8,031 nucleotides of DNA. Origin: an uncultured Micrococcales bacterium (GTDB lineage Bacteria > Actinomycetota > Actinomycetes > Actinomycetales > Microbacteriaceae). The stretch is taken from assembly GCA_903831585.1 (NCBI GenBank), contig CAIKYE010000219.1, positions 1 to 8,031 of the forward strand, in the 5' to 3' direction. Numbering within the stretch: the stretch's first letter is position 1; each line of letters begins with the position of its first letter. The notes under the pieces are model-generated. The model did not search any database, was not told where the DNA came from, and was given only the letters and a program-made list of their open reading frames with translations. The translations under genes and the position numbers were made by a program. Shown in pieces: positions 1 to 6,014 of this stretch.

Positions 1-1
1 C

Positions 2-163
2 CCCCGCGATGCCGATGTTCGCCCAAGCATCGAGAGCATGACCGAGATGCTTGCAGACCAGCCCGTCGAAATCGAGATTCTCGAGAATCGTGACGGCCAG
101 GTTCAAACCAAAGATGGCCTCAAGCCATCGGTGACCCTGGTTTTGCGGGCTACCAAGCTCTAA
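2..163 (+). CDS. 3' end of an unrecognised protein-coding gene (5' end outside window)
   Basis: An open frame enters from the left edge and ends at TAA 161-163, giving about 53 C-terminal residues. They include DADVRPSIESMTEM and end in LVLRATKL. The fragment is rich in acidic residues, and its second half alternates polar and hydrophobic residues as beta strands do. I see no membrane segment and no motif I can tie to a family. The next gene starts 75 bases later on the same strand with its own promoter-like box, so this gene is probably a neighbour of, not part of, the leuB transcript. Branched-chain or serine biosynthesis genes often lie upstream of leuB in actinobacteria, but nothing in this tail lets me assign it to one. 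The reading frame is well supported; the function is unknown. Confidence 0.7.
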   Translation, partial: PRDADVRPSIESMTEMLADQPVEIEILENRDGQVQTKDGLKPSVTLVLRATKL

Positions 164-165
164 CC

Positions 166-186
166 CCCACTTTTGCGGGCTGTTTT
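166..186 (+). terminator. possible weak terminator after the upstream gene
   Basis: Three bases after the TAA, CCCAC (166-170) can pair with GCGGG (175-179) around a TTTT loop, with one A-C mismatch, and CTGTTTT follows. The stem is short and the T-run is interrupted, so this is only terminator-like. It is much weaker than the hairpin downstream of the tRNA gene in this window. Confidence 0.25.
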
Positions 187-202
187 GCAGATGCCGCTTG
201 GC

Positions 203-208
203 TAGACT
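203..208 (+). promoter_or_regulatory. -10 box for leuB (TAGACT)
   Basis: TAGACT fits the actinobacterial -10 pattern TANNNT and is identical to the box before gltX. A start about seven bases downstream (near 215) would give a leader of roughly 24 bases. That is enough for the GGAG ribosome-binding site at 230-233, five bases before the GTG start. I cannot see a convincing -35 element at the usual distance. Confidence 0.55.
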
Positions 209-238
209 TGCCCTAACGCAGACACCTTTGGAGCATTC

Positions 239-1276
239 GTGACCCGTGAATACAAGATCGCCGTCATCGGCGGAGACGGCATTGGCCCTGAGGTAACCGC
301 TATCGCCCTCGAGGCCATCAATAAGGTGACCGCCGGTTCTGGCGTTGACTTCAAGACCACCGAGTTCGACCTTGGCGCTCGTCGCTACCTGGCCACTGGT
401 GAAACTCTCACGGATGCCGACCTGGCAGCCCTCGCCGAGCACGACGCAATTTTGCTCGGTGCCATCGGTGACCCACGAGTCACCTCTGGCATTCTCGAGC
501 GTCAATTGCTGCTCAAGTTGCGTTTCACGTTTGACCACTTCATCAACCTTCGCCCGACCAAGCTTTACCCGGGAGTGGCCAGCCCACTCGCCGATGCGGG
601 CAAGGTTGACTTCGTGGTGGTTCGTGAGGGCACAGAGGGTGCTTACGTGGGAAACGGCGGCGCACTTCGAGTTGGCACCGAAAACGAAATCGCTAACGAG
701 GTCTCGGTGAACACCGCCTACGGTGTTGAGCGCACTGTTAGATATGCATTCGAGCTCGCAGTCGAGCGTGACCGCAAGAAACTCACCCTTGTTCACAAGC
801 ACAACGTTTTGATTCATGCCGGTTCGCTGTGGCAGCGCACCGTTGATCGCATCGCCGAGGAATTCCCAAGCGTAAAGGTCAACTACCTGCACGTTGACGC
901 AGCGACTATTTTTATGGTCACCGACCCTGAGCGCTTCGACGTAATCGTCACTGACAACCTGTTTGGCGACATCTTGACTGACCTCGCTGCGGCAATAAGC
1001 GGAGGTATCGGGCTCGCGGCTTCGGGAAACATTAATCCGACCGGGGCGTATCCGAGCATGTTTGAACCAATTCACGGATCAGCCCCAGATATCGCTGGCA
1101 AGAACCTTGCCGACCCAACCGCAGCGATTCTCTCGGCTTCGATGCTTCTCGAGCACCTCGGGCAATACGTTGCAGCAGCTCGCATCGAGAATGCCGTGGC
1201 CACCGACCTTGCCAGCCGCGGCACCGCAAAGCGTTCAACCACCGAAGTTGCCCAGAGCATTCTGGCTCTGCTCTAG
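239..1276 (+). CDS. leuB: 3-isopropylmalate dehydrogenase
   Basis: Oxidatively decarboxylates 3-isopropylmalate to 2-oxoisocaproate with NAD+, the third step specific to leucine synthesis, in the cytoplasm as a homodimer. The 345-residue product has the family's usual length. Visible landmarks are GDGIGPEV near residue 13, the substrate arginines R95 and R105 ([12 protein letters not shown]) and R129 (VVREGTEG), the catalytic lysine K187 in LVHKHNVL, and metal-binding aspartates D220, D244 and D248. The NAD-binding loop [14 protein letters not shown] begins at residue 280. The [10 protein letters not shown] segment, with one more residue than in the Thermus and E. coli enzymes, matches the actinobacterial LeuB type and argues against a tartrate or isocitrate dehydrogenase. 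The start is GTG, with GGAG at 230-233. ilvE follows after 12 bases, so the two are probably cotranscribed. Confidence 0.96.
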   Translation: MTREYKIAVIGGDGIGPEVTAIALEAINKVTAGSGVDFKTTEFDLGARRYLATGETLTDADLAALAEHDAILLGAIGDPRVTSGILERQLLLKLRFTFDHFINLRPTKLYPGVASPLADAGKVDFVVVREGTEGAYVGNGGALRVGTENEIANEVSVNTAYGVERTVRYAFELAVERDRKKLTLVHKHNVLIHAGSLWQRTVDRIAEEFPSVKVNYLHVDAATIFMVTDPERFDVIVTDNLFGDILTDLAAAISGGIGLAASGNINPTGAYPSMFEPIHGSAPDIAGKNLADPTAAILSASMLLEHLGQYVAAARIENAVATDLASRGTAKRSTTEVAQSILALL

Positions 1277-1288
1277 AAAGGTGAAGTC

Positions 1289-2383
1289 ATGACCAATCCG
1301 ACTTTCAAGGTGACGCTCTCGAGCAACCCGAAGCCTGACGCTGAGCGCGAGGCAATTCTTGAGGCACCGGTCTTCGGTGCAAACCTGACCGACCACATGG
1401 TGGTTTGCGTTTGGCAAAAAGACCAGGGTTGGACTTCGGCCGAAGTCGTTCCTTACGGACCGATCATGATGGACCCATCTGCAGCAGTGCTTCACTACGG
1501 ACAAGAAATCTTCGAGGGCATCAAGGCCTATCGTCACCAAGACGGATCAATTCACACTTTCCGCCCGGCAGACAACGCTCGCCGCTTGCAGCTTTCGGCT
1601 CGTCGTATGGCACTGCCAGAGTTGCCAACCGAAATGTTTATCGAATCGCTTCGTCAGCTGATTGCGGTTGACGGCAAGTGGGTGCCTCAGCCGGTCAATG
1701 AAAAGACTTTGTACATTCGCCCGTTCGAAATTGCCGCCGAAAACTTCTTGGGTGTTCGCTCGGCACACCGTGCCGAGTATCGCGTGATTGCTTCACCGGT
1801 CGGTCCATATTTCACCGGTGGACTCAAGCCAATCTCAATTTGGTTAGCACTCGGTTCTGCGCGAGCTGGCAAAGGTGGAACGGGTGAAGCCAAGACCGGT
1901 GGAAACTACGCGGCATCTTTGATGGCCCAAAACGAGGGCTATGAACAAGGCTGCTCGCAGGTGCTGTTCTTAGACCCGGAGACCGAAACCTATATCGAAG
2001 AACTCGGTGGCATGAACGTTTTCTTCGTCTTTAAAGACGGTCGCGTTGTCACACCAGACCTCGACGGAACCATTCTTCGTGGCATCACGCGCGACTCGCT
2101 CTGTCAGCTCATTAGAGACCGTGGGCTAGAGCTCGAAGAGCGCAGAATTGCTATCGACGAGGTGAAGGCCGGGCTTGAAAGCGGCGAAATCGTTGAGATG
2201 TTCGCCTGTGGCACGGCTGCGGTGATCACTCCGATTGGCGAATTCAAGAGCAAGAACGGCAATATCGGCAACCCGAATGCCGAACCAGGTGAGCTAACTG
2301 TTAGCCTGCGTAAAGAACTAACGGGCATTCAGTATGGAACGGTCGAAGACCGCCACAACTGGATGTTCAAGTTGAGTGACTAA
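1289..2383 (+). CDS. ilvE: branched-chain amino acid aminotransferase
   Basis: PLP-dependent fold-type IV aminotransferase that reversibly moves the amino group between glutamate and the 2-oxo acids of leucine, isoleucine and valine, the last step of their synthesis. The 364 residues match the longer actinobacterial/eukaryotic BCAT form rather than the roughly 310-residue E. coli type. Visible signs are GQEIFEGIKAYR (71-82), the arginine-bearing LYIRPFEIA (141-149), the PLP lysine K202 in EAKTGGNYAAS, EELGGMNVFFV (237-247), and the phosphate-binding FACGTAAVITPIG (305-317). ATG 1289 is preceded by AAAGGTGA at 1277-1284, directly after the leuB stop. The close spacing and the shared pathway (2-oxoisocaproate from LeuB is one of its substrates) support an operon. 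No key residue looks altered. Confidence 0.96.
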   Translation: MTNPTFKVTLSSNPKPDAEREAILEAPVFGANLTDHMVVCVWQKDQGWTSAEVVPYGPIMMDPSAAVLHYGQEIFEGIKAYRHQDGSIHTFRPADNARRLQLSARRMALPELPTEMFIESLRQLIAVDGKWVPQPVNEKTLYIRPFEIAAENFLGVRSAHRAEYRVIASPVGPYFTGGLKPISIWLALGSARAGKGGTGEAKTGGNYAASLMAQNEGYEQGCSQVLFLDPETETYIEELGGMNVFFVFKDGRVVTPDLDGTILRGITRDSLCQLIRDRGLELEERRIAIDEVKAGLESGEIVEMFACGTAAVITPIGEFKSKNGNIGNPNAEPGELTVSLRKELTGIQYGTVEDRHNWMFKLSD

Positions 2384-2404
2384 CCACTCGACAGAGAGAA
2401 GCAA

Positions 2405-3166
2405 ATGCGAATCGCAAGATTCTGGCTCAATGACGAAGCCAGATTTGGAGTAGTTGACGGGCCCGAGCTGCGCGTTCTAAACGGCCACCCGCTGGTCAGC
2501 GGTCTCGAATACACCGGCGACCGCGTTGCGATGAAAGAAGTTAAGCTTCTTGCCCCAACCGTTCCTTCGAAGGTTGTTTGCATCGGCAAAAACTATGCGG
2601 CTCACGCCGCCGAGATTGGCGAAGAGGTTCCTGACGAACCGTTGATATTCTTGAAGCCTTCGACATCGATTGTTGGCCCTGGCGATTCTATTGTTTTGCC
2701 TTGGCAGAGCGAGCACGTTGACCTCGAATGTGAACTGACAATCGTGATTGGCAAGATCACCAAGAACATCGAACCCGAAGATGTTGATGCACATATCTGG
2801 GGTTACACAATCGCCAACGACGTGACAGCTCGCGACCTTCAGTTTGAAGATGGCCAGTGGGCTCGCTCGAAGGGCTTCGACACTTTCTGCCCGCTGGGCC
2901 CTTGGATCGAAACCGAGTTCGAAGTTGAGGGTGCGACTCTCGAGAGTCGCATCAACGGCGAAGTAATTCAGCACGCCGACACAACCGACATGGTCTTCAA
3001 CGTGCGCGACATCGTCTCGCACGTCTCGAAGAACATGACCCTGTTGCCTGGCGACATCATCTTGACCGGCAGCCCTGCCGGCATAACCCCGATAAAAAAC
3101 GGTGACATCATCGAGTGTGAGATCGAGGGCATCGGTACACTTCTGAATCCGGTTCAGTCGCAGTAG
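2405..3166 (+). CDS. fumarylacetoacetate hydrolase (FAH) family protein
   Basis: A 253-residue soluble enzyme with a short N-terminal domain and a C-terminal FAH fold. Family signs are IGKNYAAHAAE (60-70; the histidine H67 lies where the family often has a catalytic histidine), EPLIFLKPSTSIVGPGD (78-94), the metal-binding set E108 and E110 (DLECELTIVIGK) with D139 (GYTIANDVTARDLQ), K156 in ARSKGFDTFCPLGPW, and LTGSPAGI (220-227). All expected metal ligands are present, so it should be active. Members hydrolyse, decarboxylate or isomerise small beta-diketo or oxaloacetate-like acids, and sequence alone does not choose among these. AGAGAGAAG at 2392-2400 precedes ATG 2405, 21 bases after ilvE, so it is probably in the leuB-ilvE transcript. 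I have withheld a gene symbol because the substrate is unknown. Confidence 0.93.
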   Translation: MRIARFWLNDEARFGVVDGPELRVLNGHPLVSGLEYTGDRVAMKEVKLLAPTVPSKVVCIGKNYAAHAAEIGEEVPDEPLIFLKPSTSIVGPGDSIVLPWQSEHVDLECELTIVIGKITKNIEPEDVDAHIWGYTIANDVTARDLQFEDGQWARSKGFDTFCPLGPWIETEFEVEGATLESRINGEVIQHADTTDMVFNVRDIVSHVSKNMTLLPGDIILTGSPAGITPIKNGDIIECEIEGIGTLLNPVQSQ

Positions 3167-3178
3167 AGGCCGTTCGCC

Positions 3179-3184
3179 TAGACT
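3179..3184 (+). promoter_or_regulatory. -10 box for gltX (TAGACT), near-leaderless
   Basis: TAGACT lies in the 27-base gap between the FAH gene and gltX. Only nine bases (TGACGGGTT) separate it from the ATG at 3194, so a transcript starting 7-10 bases after the box would have 0-3 leader bases and no room for a Shine-Dalgarno site. The box is identical to the one before leuB. No clear -35 element is visible. Read-through from the upstream genes may also contribute. Confidence 0.55.
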
Positions 3185-3193
3185 TGACGGGTT

Positions 3194-4705
3194 ATGACGA
3201 TAATCACAGCCCCATTCACCACCGCCACCGGTGCAGACATTCGTGTTCGATTCTGCCCGAGCCCAACCGGCACGCCGCACGTTGGTCTGGTTCGCACCGC
3301 GCTGTTCAATTGGGCCTATGCCCGTCACACCGGCGGAACCTTCGTCTTTCGCATTGAAGACACCGATGTCGAGCGCGACAGCGAAGAGTCGTTTGACCAA
3401 ATTCTCGAAGCCCTTCGTTGGCTCGGTCTCAATTGGGATGAAGGCGTCGGGGTAGGCGGCCCACACGAGCCATACCGTCAGAGCCAGCGCGGCGACATCT
3501 ACCTGGCGGTAATCGAGAAGCTCAAGGCCAGCGGCCACATCTATGAAAGCTACCTAAACGCCGAAGAGATTGACGCCCGCAACAAGGCTGCCGGTCGTGC
3601 CATCCAGCTCGGCTATGACAATTCAGAGCGCGACCTTACCGAAGAGCAGCGCGCGGCCTATCGCGCTGAGGGTCGACAGCCTGCACTTCGTTTGCGGGTG
3701 CCAGACCAAGACATCTCGTTCACCGACCTGGTGCGCGGCGAAATCACTTTTCCGGCAGGCAGCTTTCCTGACTTCGTGGTCGTGCGACCAAATGGCCAAC
3801 CGCTCTACACGCTCGTGAACCCGGTCGACGATGCACTCATGGGAATCACGCACGTGCTTCGCGGCGAAGACTTGCTGTCTTCGACCCCTCGTCAGATCGC
3901 GCTTTATAACGCGATGTTCGAAGCGGGAATCACAACTTTCATTCCGCAGTTCGGTCACCTTCCGTTTGTGATGGGCGATGGCAACAAGAAGCTCTCGAAG
4001 CGCGACCCAGAGAGCAATCTCTTTCACCACCGCGACCGCGGCTTTATTCCAGAGGGCTTGCTGAATTATTTGGCACTTCTCGGCTGGGGTCTTAGCGCCG
4101 ACCGAGACGTGTTCTCGCTCGACGAGATGGTTGGCGCGTTCGACATCGTCAACGTCAACCCGAACCCTGCGCGCTTCGACCAGAAGAAGGCCGACGCCAT
4201 CAACGCTTCTCACATTCGCCTGCTCGACCCAGCTGATTTCTTGAACCGCCTGATTCCATATCTTCAAAGTGCAGGTGTGCTCGGCGGGGCCGTCAACGAT
4301 GCAGAGCAGGCAATTTTGGTTGAGGCCGCACCGCTGATTCAAGAGCGAATCACAGTTCTGAGCGAAGCACCAGACATGCTCGGTTTCTTGTTCAAGACCG
4401 CAGACCAAATCGTGATCGAAGATGACGCTTGTGCCGGCCTGCCAGAAAACGCAGCCGAGATCGCAACCGCTGCCGCCGAGAAGTTAGCTACCGTTAGCGA
4501 TTCCGACTTCAAGACCGAGCACATTCAAGAGTTGTTGAATGCGTTACTCATTGAGCAGATGGAGTTGAAGCCAAGAGTTGCTTTCGGCCCGCTTCGCACC
4601 GCAATCTCTGGTCGTCGCATCTCACCGCCGCTGTTTGAGTCGATGCAGATCTTGGGCAGAGACGAGACCATCGCGCGCCTCAAGGCTTTCACGGCTTCGG
4701 TTTAA
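3194..4705 (+). CDS. gltX: glutamyl-tRNA synthetase (probably non-discriminating)
   Basis: Class I aminoacyl-tRNA synthetase that attaches glutamate to tRNA-Glu. In most actinobacteria it also charges tRNA-Gln, with GatCAB then converting Glu-tRNA-Gln to Gln-tRNA-Gln. The 503 residues carry [19 protein letters not shown] (18-36; HVGL is the HIGH-type motif), [11 protein letters not shown] (52-62), [25 protein letters not shown] split over 204-228, and KLSKRD (266-271, the KMSKS-type motif). The helical anticodon-binding region fills the C-terminal third. The cysteines that bind zinc in the E. coli enzyme are absent from the [11 protein letters not shown] region (115-125). The start is forced: an in-frame TGA lies at 3185-3187, and ATG 3194 is the only start codon before the conserved VRF. 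There is no Shine-Dalgarno site. A tRNA-Gln gene follows 83 bases after the stop. Confidence 0.96.
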   Translation: MTIITAPFTTATGADIRVRFCPSPTGTPHVGLVRTALFNWAYARHTGGTFVFRIEDTDVERDSEESFDQILEALRWLGLNWDEGVGVGGPHEPYRQSQRGDIYLAVIEKLKASGHIYESYLNAEEIDARNKAAGRAIQLGYDNSERDLTEEQRAAYRAEGRQPALRLRVPDQDISFTDLVRGEITFPAGSFPDFVVVRPNGQPLYTLVNPVDDALMGITHVLRGEDLLSSTPRQIALYNAMFEAGITTFIPQFGHLPFVMGDGNKKLSKRDPESNLFHHRDRGFIPEGLLNYLALLGWGLSADRDVFSLDEMVGAFDIVNVNPNPARFDQKKADAINASHIRLLDPADFLNRLIPYLQSAGVLGGAVNDAEQAILVEAAPLIQERITVLSEAPDMLGFLFKTADQIVIEDDACAGLPENAAEIATAAAEKLATVSDSDFKTEHIQELLNALLIEQMELKPRVAFGPLRTAISGRRISPPLFESMQILGRDETIARLKAFTASV

Positions 4706-4709
4706 TCGT

Positions 4710-4738
4710 TTGCGGGTGCCGCGAGGCGCTTGTAAGAT
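4710..4738 (+). promoter_or_regulatory. promoter of the tRNA-Gln gene
   Basis: TTGCGG at 4710-4715 and TAAGAT at 4733-4738 are separated by exactly 17 bases, the clearest two-part promoter in the window. The predicted start near 4745 would give a 5' precursor of about 44 bases, to be removed by RNase P. It begins four bases after the gltX stop, so the tRNA can be made independently of gltX. Confidence 0.55.
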
Positions 4739-4788
4739 TGACCCTTGGTGCTAGTCACCTTGGCAGCCTCTCGGGGCCGCCAAACCAG

Positions 4789-4860
4789 TGGGATATGGTG
4801 TAATTGGCAACACGAAGGTTTCTGGTTCCTTTGTTCTAGGTTCGAGTCCTGGTATCCCAG
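4789..4860 (+). tRNA. tRNA-Gln (anticodon CUG)
   Basis: A full cloverleaf folds. The acceptor TGGGATA (4789-4795) pairs perfectly with TATCCCA (4853-4859), with discriminator G4860. The D stem GTGT/ACAC is at 4798-4801/4810-4813 with an AATTGGCA loop. The anticodon stem is 4815-4819/4827-4831, and loop TTCTGGT places CTG at 4822-4824, which reads CAG. A four-base variable loop follows, then T stem CTAGG/CCTGG with loop TTCGAGT. The weak acceptor start and G discriminator are typical of glutamine tRNAs. The 3' CCA is not encoded (GCAAAT follows). The last anticodon-stem pair is T4819-T4827, a mismatch. Its position beside gltX fits indirect Gln-tRNA formation through GluRS and GatCAB. Confidence 0.96.
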
Positions 4861-4870
4861 CAAATGTCTT

Positions 4871-4895
4871 AAGCCCCCGAGTTTCGGGGGTTTTT
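4871..4895 (+). terminator. intrinsic terminator after tRNA-Gln
   Basis: CCCCCGA (4874-4880) pairs perfectly with TCGGGGG (4884-4890) around a three-base GTT loop, followed by TTTTT (4891-4895). The stem can extend outward with GAA/TTT-type pairs. It starts ten bases after the tRNA end and lies just upstream of the promoter of the next gene, so it separates the two units. The opposite strand lacks a good T-run, so the terminator acts mainly in the plus direction. Confidence 0.9.
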
Positions 4896-4909
4896 GCTTT
4901 AAGCGGGCA

Positions 4910-4915
4910 TAGTCT
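4910..4915 (+). promoter_or_regulatory. -10 box (TAGTCT) giving a leaderless start at 4922
   Basis: TAGTCT is followed by six bases (GGGGTC) and then ATG at 4922, so the A of the start codon sits at the usual +1 distance. No Shine-Dalgarno site at proper spacing exists. The box is 15 bases after the terminator T-run. No -35 element is evident. Confidence 0.55.
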
Positions 4916-4921
4916 GGGGTC

Positions 4922-5320
4922 ATGCAAACCGCCGCAATCGTGATGGCCATCGTTCAGTTCTTGGTCGCAATGTTTCAGCTAGCCCTCGTCTTGGGTGCCC
5001 CGATGGGCGAGTATGCCTTCGGCGGTCAGAACAAGGGCAAGCTACCGACCCAATTTCGAATCACGAGCGCGTTCTCGTTCGCCCTCTTGCTGGCCATGGG
5101 CGGTCACTACTTGGCCCAGGCCGGTATCTTGCCTCAATTGCTACCTGAAGCCGTGAACACGGTTGCCAACTGGCTCTTGGTTGGTTTCAACGTGAGCGGA
5201 TTGGTAATGAACGCGATCTCGCGCAGCAAGAAAGAGCGTCAGATGTGGGTGCCGGTGTTGCTGCTATCGGTTGTGCTCTCGATCATCGTGGCTTTTGGCT
5301 ACGACTCAAGGCTTAGCTAA
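4922..5320 (+). CDS. small four-helix conserved membrane protein of unknown function
   Basis: A 132-residue, strongly hydrophobic protein with four likely membrane segments, at about residues 5-25, 48-66, 80-98 and 109-127. Between helices 1 and 2 lies a polar stretch, GEYAFGGQNKGKLPTQFRI (29-47). Before helix 4 is a basic RSKKERQMW (101-109), which by the positive-inside rule places that loop in the cytoplasm. From memory, small actinobacterial membrane proteins with a similar GGQ loop and ER..W segment exist, but I cannot name the family or a function. Start ATG 4922 is chosen because the -10 box is at leaderless distance and helix 1 begins almost at once. It converges with the following minus-strand gene, with seven bases between stop codons. 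Confidence 0.82.
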   Translation: MQTAAIVMAIVQFLVAMFQLALVLGAPMGEYAFGGQNKGKLPTQFRITSAFSFALLLAMGGHYLAQAGILPQLLPEAVNTVANWLLVGFNVSGLVMNAISRSKKERQMWVPVLLLSVVLSIIVAFGYDSRLS

Positions 5321-5327
5321 AACTTCT

Positions 5328-5975
5328 TTAGACCTCGGTCGATTCGCCAGGCTCGAGGTGCTCAAACGTGCCACCGTGCTTTTCGGTTAGCTGCTTGATG
5401 CGCCCGTTATACATCTTGTGACCCTCTTCGCTGAGGTGAATGTTGTGGGTGCCAAATGACCTCGCCGGTTTGACCTCGTCGACGAAGTCGATGATATCTG
5501 AAATCTTTGCCCATGGTGCGCTCGATGGGCAGGCGAGCAGTGCAACTTTGCGATCTGGTCGAGTGAAGCTGTCACCCGGGTAATACAAGAGGTCATTAAC
5601 CATCACGCCGCAGTTTTGAATCAGCGGCATGCTGTGATGAATTTCTTTGTGCAGGTCTCCGAAGAATTCGAAAGTGAATTCGCCAACTACGTGATGGTCG
5701 CCGTGATGAACGCTGGTCACATTCAGCTTTGGCCGCGATTCGGCCAACCTCTTGCGCACGTCATCGGTGCCGAAGAGAATCGCATCGGTGTTGTCGGCAA
5801 CGATTCGATCGAGCTGCTCTTCGAAGCAGTGGTCGTCGTGCATGTGAGTCATCACGACTGCGCGAACATTGCTAAGGCCAGTGAGTGGGCGAGTGTATGA
5901 ACCCGGATCAATCACGGCAACATCGCCGCCCTGTTCAAGAATCAGGGTTGCGTGCTCGAGTTTGGTTAGCTTCAT
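5328..5975 (-). CDS. metallo-beta-lactamase-fold metal-dependent hydrolase (UlaG-like)
   Basis: A 215-residue cytoplasmic enzyme of the compact MBL-fold group that includes UlaG-like hydrolases. It opens with MKLTKLEHATLILEQGG and has VAVIDPGSY (19-27), the metal motif THMHDDH (43-49), a histidine cluster HKEIHHS (109-115), the bridging aspartate in YYPGDSF (132-137; D135), and the late histidine H177 in FGTHNIHLSE. All metal ligands appear present, so activity is expected; the substrate is unknown. The frame is open up to 6053, but I start at 5975 because MKLTKLEHATL is the typical N-terminus, a TATTCT box sits seven bases before that ATG, and the longer form would overlap the divergent gene's promoter and first 47 bases. 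It is divergent from the P-type-ATPase-like gene. Confidence 0.9.
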   Translation of the reverse strand: MKLTKLEHATLILEQGGDVAVIDPGSYTRPLTGLSNVRAVVMTHMHDDHCFEEQLDRIVADNTDAILFGTDDVRKRLAESRPKLNVTSVHHGDHHVVGEFTFEFFGDLHKEIHHSMPLIQNCGVMVNDLLYYPGDSFTRPDRKVALLACPSSAPWAKISDIIDFVDEVKPARSFGTHNIHLSEEGHKMYNGRIKQLTEKHGGTFEHLEPGESTEV

Positions 5976-5982
5976 GCCTTCG

Positions 5983-5988
5983 AGAATA
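5983..5988 (-). promoter_or_regulatory. -10 box (TATTCT) of the MBL-fold gene, leaderless
   Basis: On the minus strand TATTCT is followed by seven bases (CGAAGGC) and the ATG at 5975, so transcription would begin at or one base before the start codon. A -35 would fall around 6006-6013, inside the first codons of the divergent gene. GGGACA (minus strand of 6008-6013) is a partial match, but with a long 19-base spacer. Confidence 0.5.
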
Positions 5989-6014
5989 CCCTCGTAGGCT
6001 AGAGGGATGTCCCT
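5989..6014. promoter_or_regulatory. overlapping inverted repeats, candidate operator between divergent promoters
   Basis: CCCTC (5989-5993) and GAGGG (6002-6006) form an inverted repeat centred on the plus-strand -10 box. The second arm is shared with AGGGA-TG-TCCCT (6003-6014), which straddles the start codon at 6007. A protein bound here would cover both promoters. The arms are only five bases long, so chance is a real alternative. Confidence 0.25.
5995..6000 (+). promoter_or_regulatory. -10 box (TAGGCT) of the P-type-ATPase-like gene, leaderless
   Basis: TAGGCT is followed by AGAGGG and ATG 6007, placing the A of ATG at +1. TAG 5995-5997 is also the in-frame stop that bounds the reading frame upstream, so ATG 6007 is the first possible start. 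Only six bases separate this box from the divergent gene's -10 box. AGAGGG abuts the ATG, too close to act as a Shine-Dalgarno site. Confidence 0.5.

Noticed and set aside
2477..3538. Long minus-strand open frame (353 codons) across the FAH gene and gltX start
   Set aside because: It runs antisense to two clearly recognised enzymes, has no family-like motif and an implausible composition; it is a shadow of their codon pattern.
3623..4408. Minus-strand open frame of 261 codons inside gltX
   Set aside because: Antisense to conserved GluRS sequence including the KLSKR motif; no recognisable domain or start signals.
4861..4863. Encoded CCA end on the tRNA
   Set aside because: The bases after discriminator G4860 are CAA, not CCA, so the tail must be added after transcription.
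4702..4950. Minus-strand frame of 82 codons across the tRNA gene
   Set aside because: Its middle is simply the antisense translation of the tRNA-Gln gene, a common source of false hypothetical proteins, and its ends overlap gltX and the next gene's promoter.
5616..5900. Plus-strand open frame of 94 codons opposite the MBL-fold gene
   Set aside because: It is antisense to the metal-binding motif region of a convincing enzyme and has no independent support.
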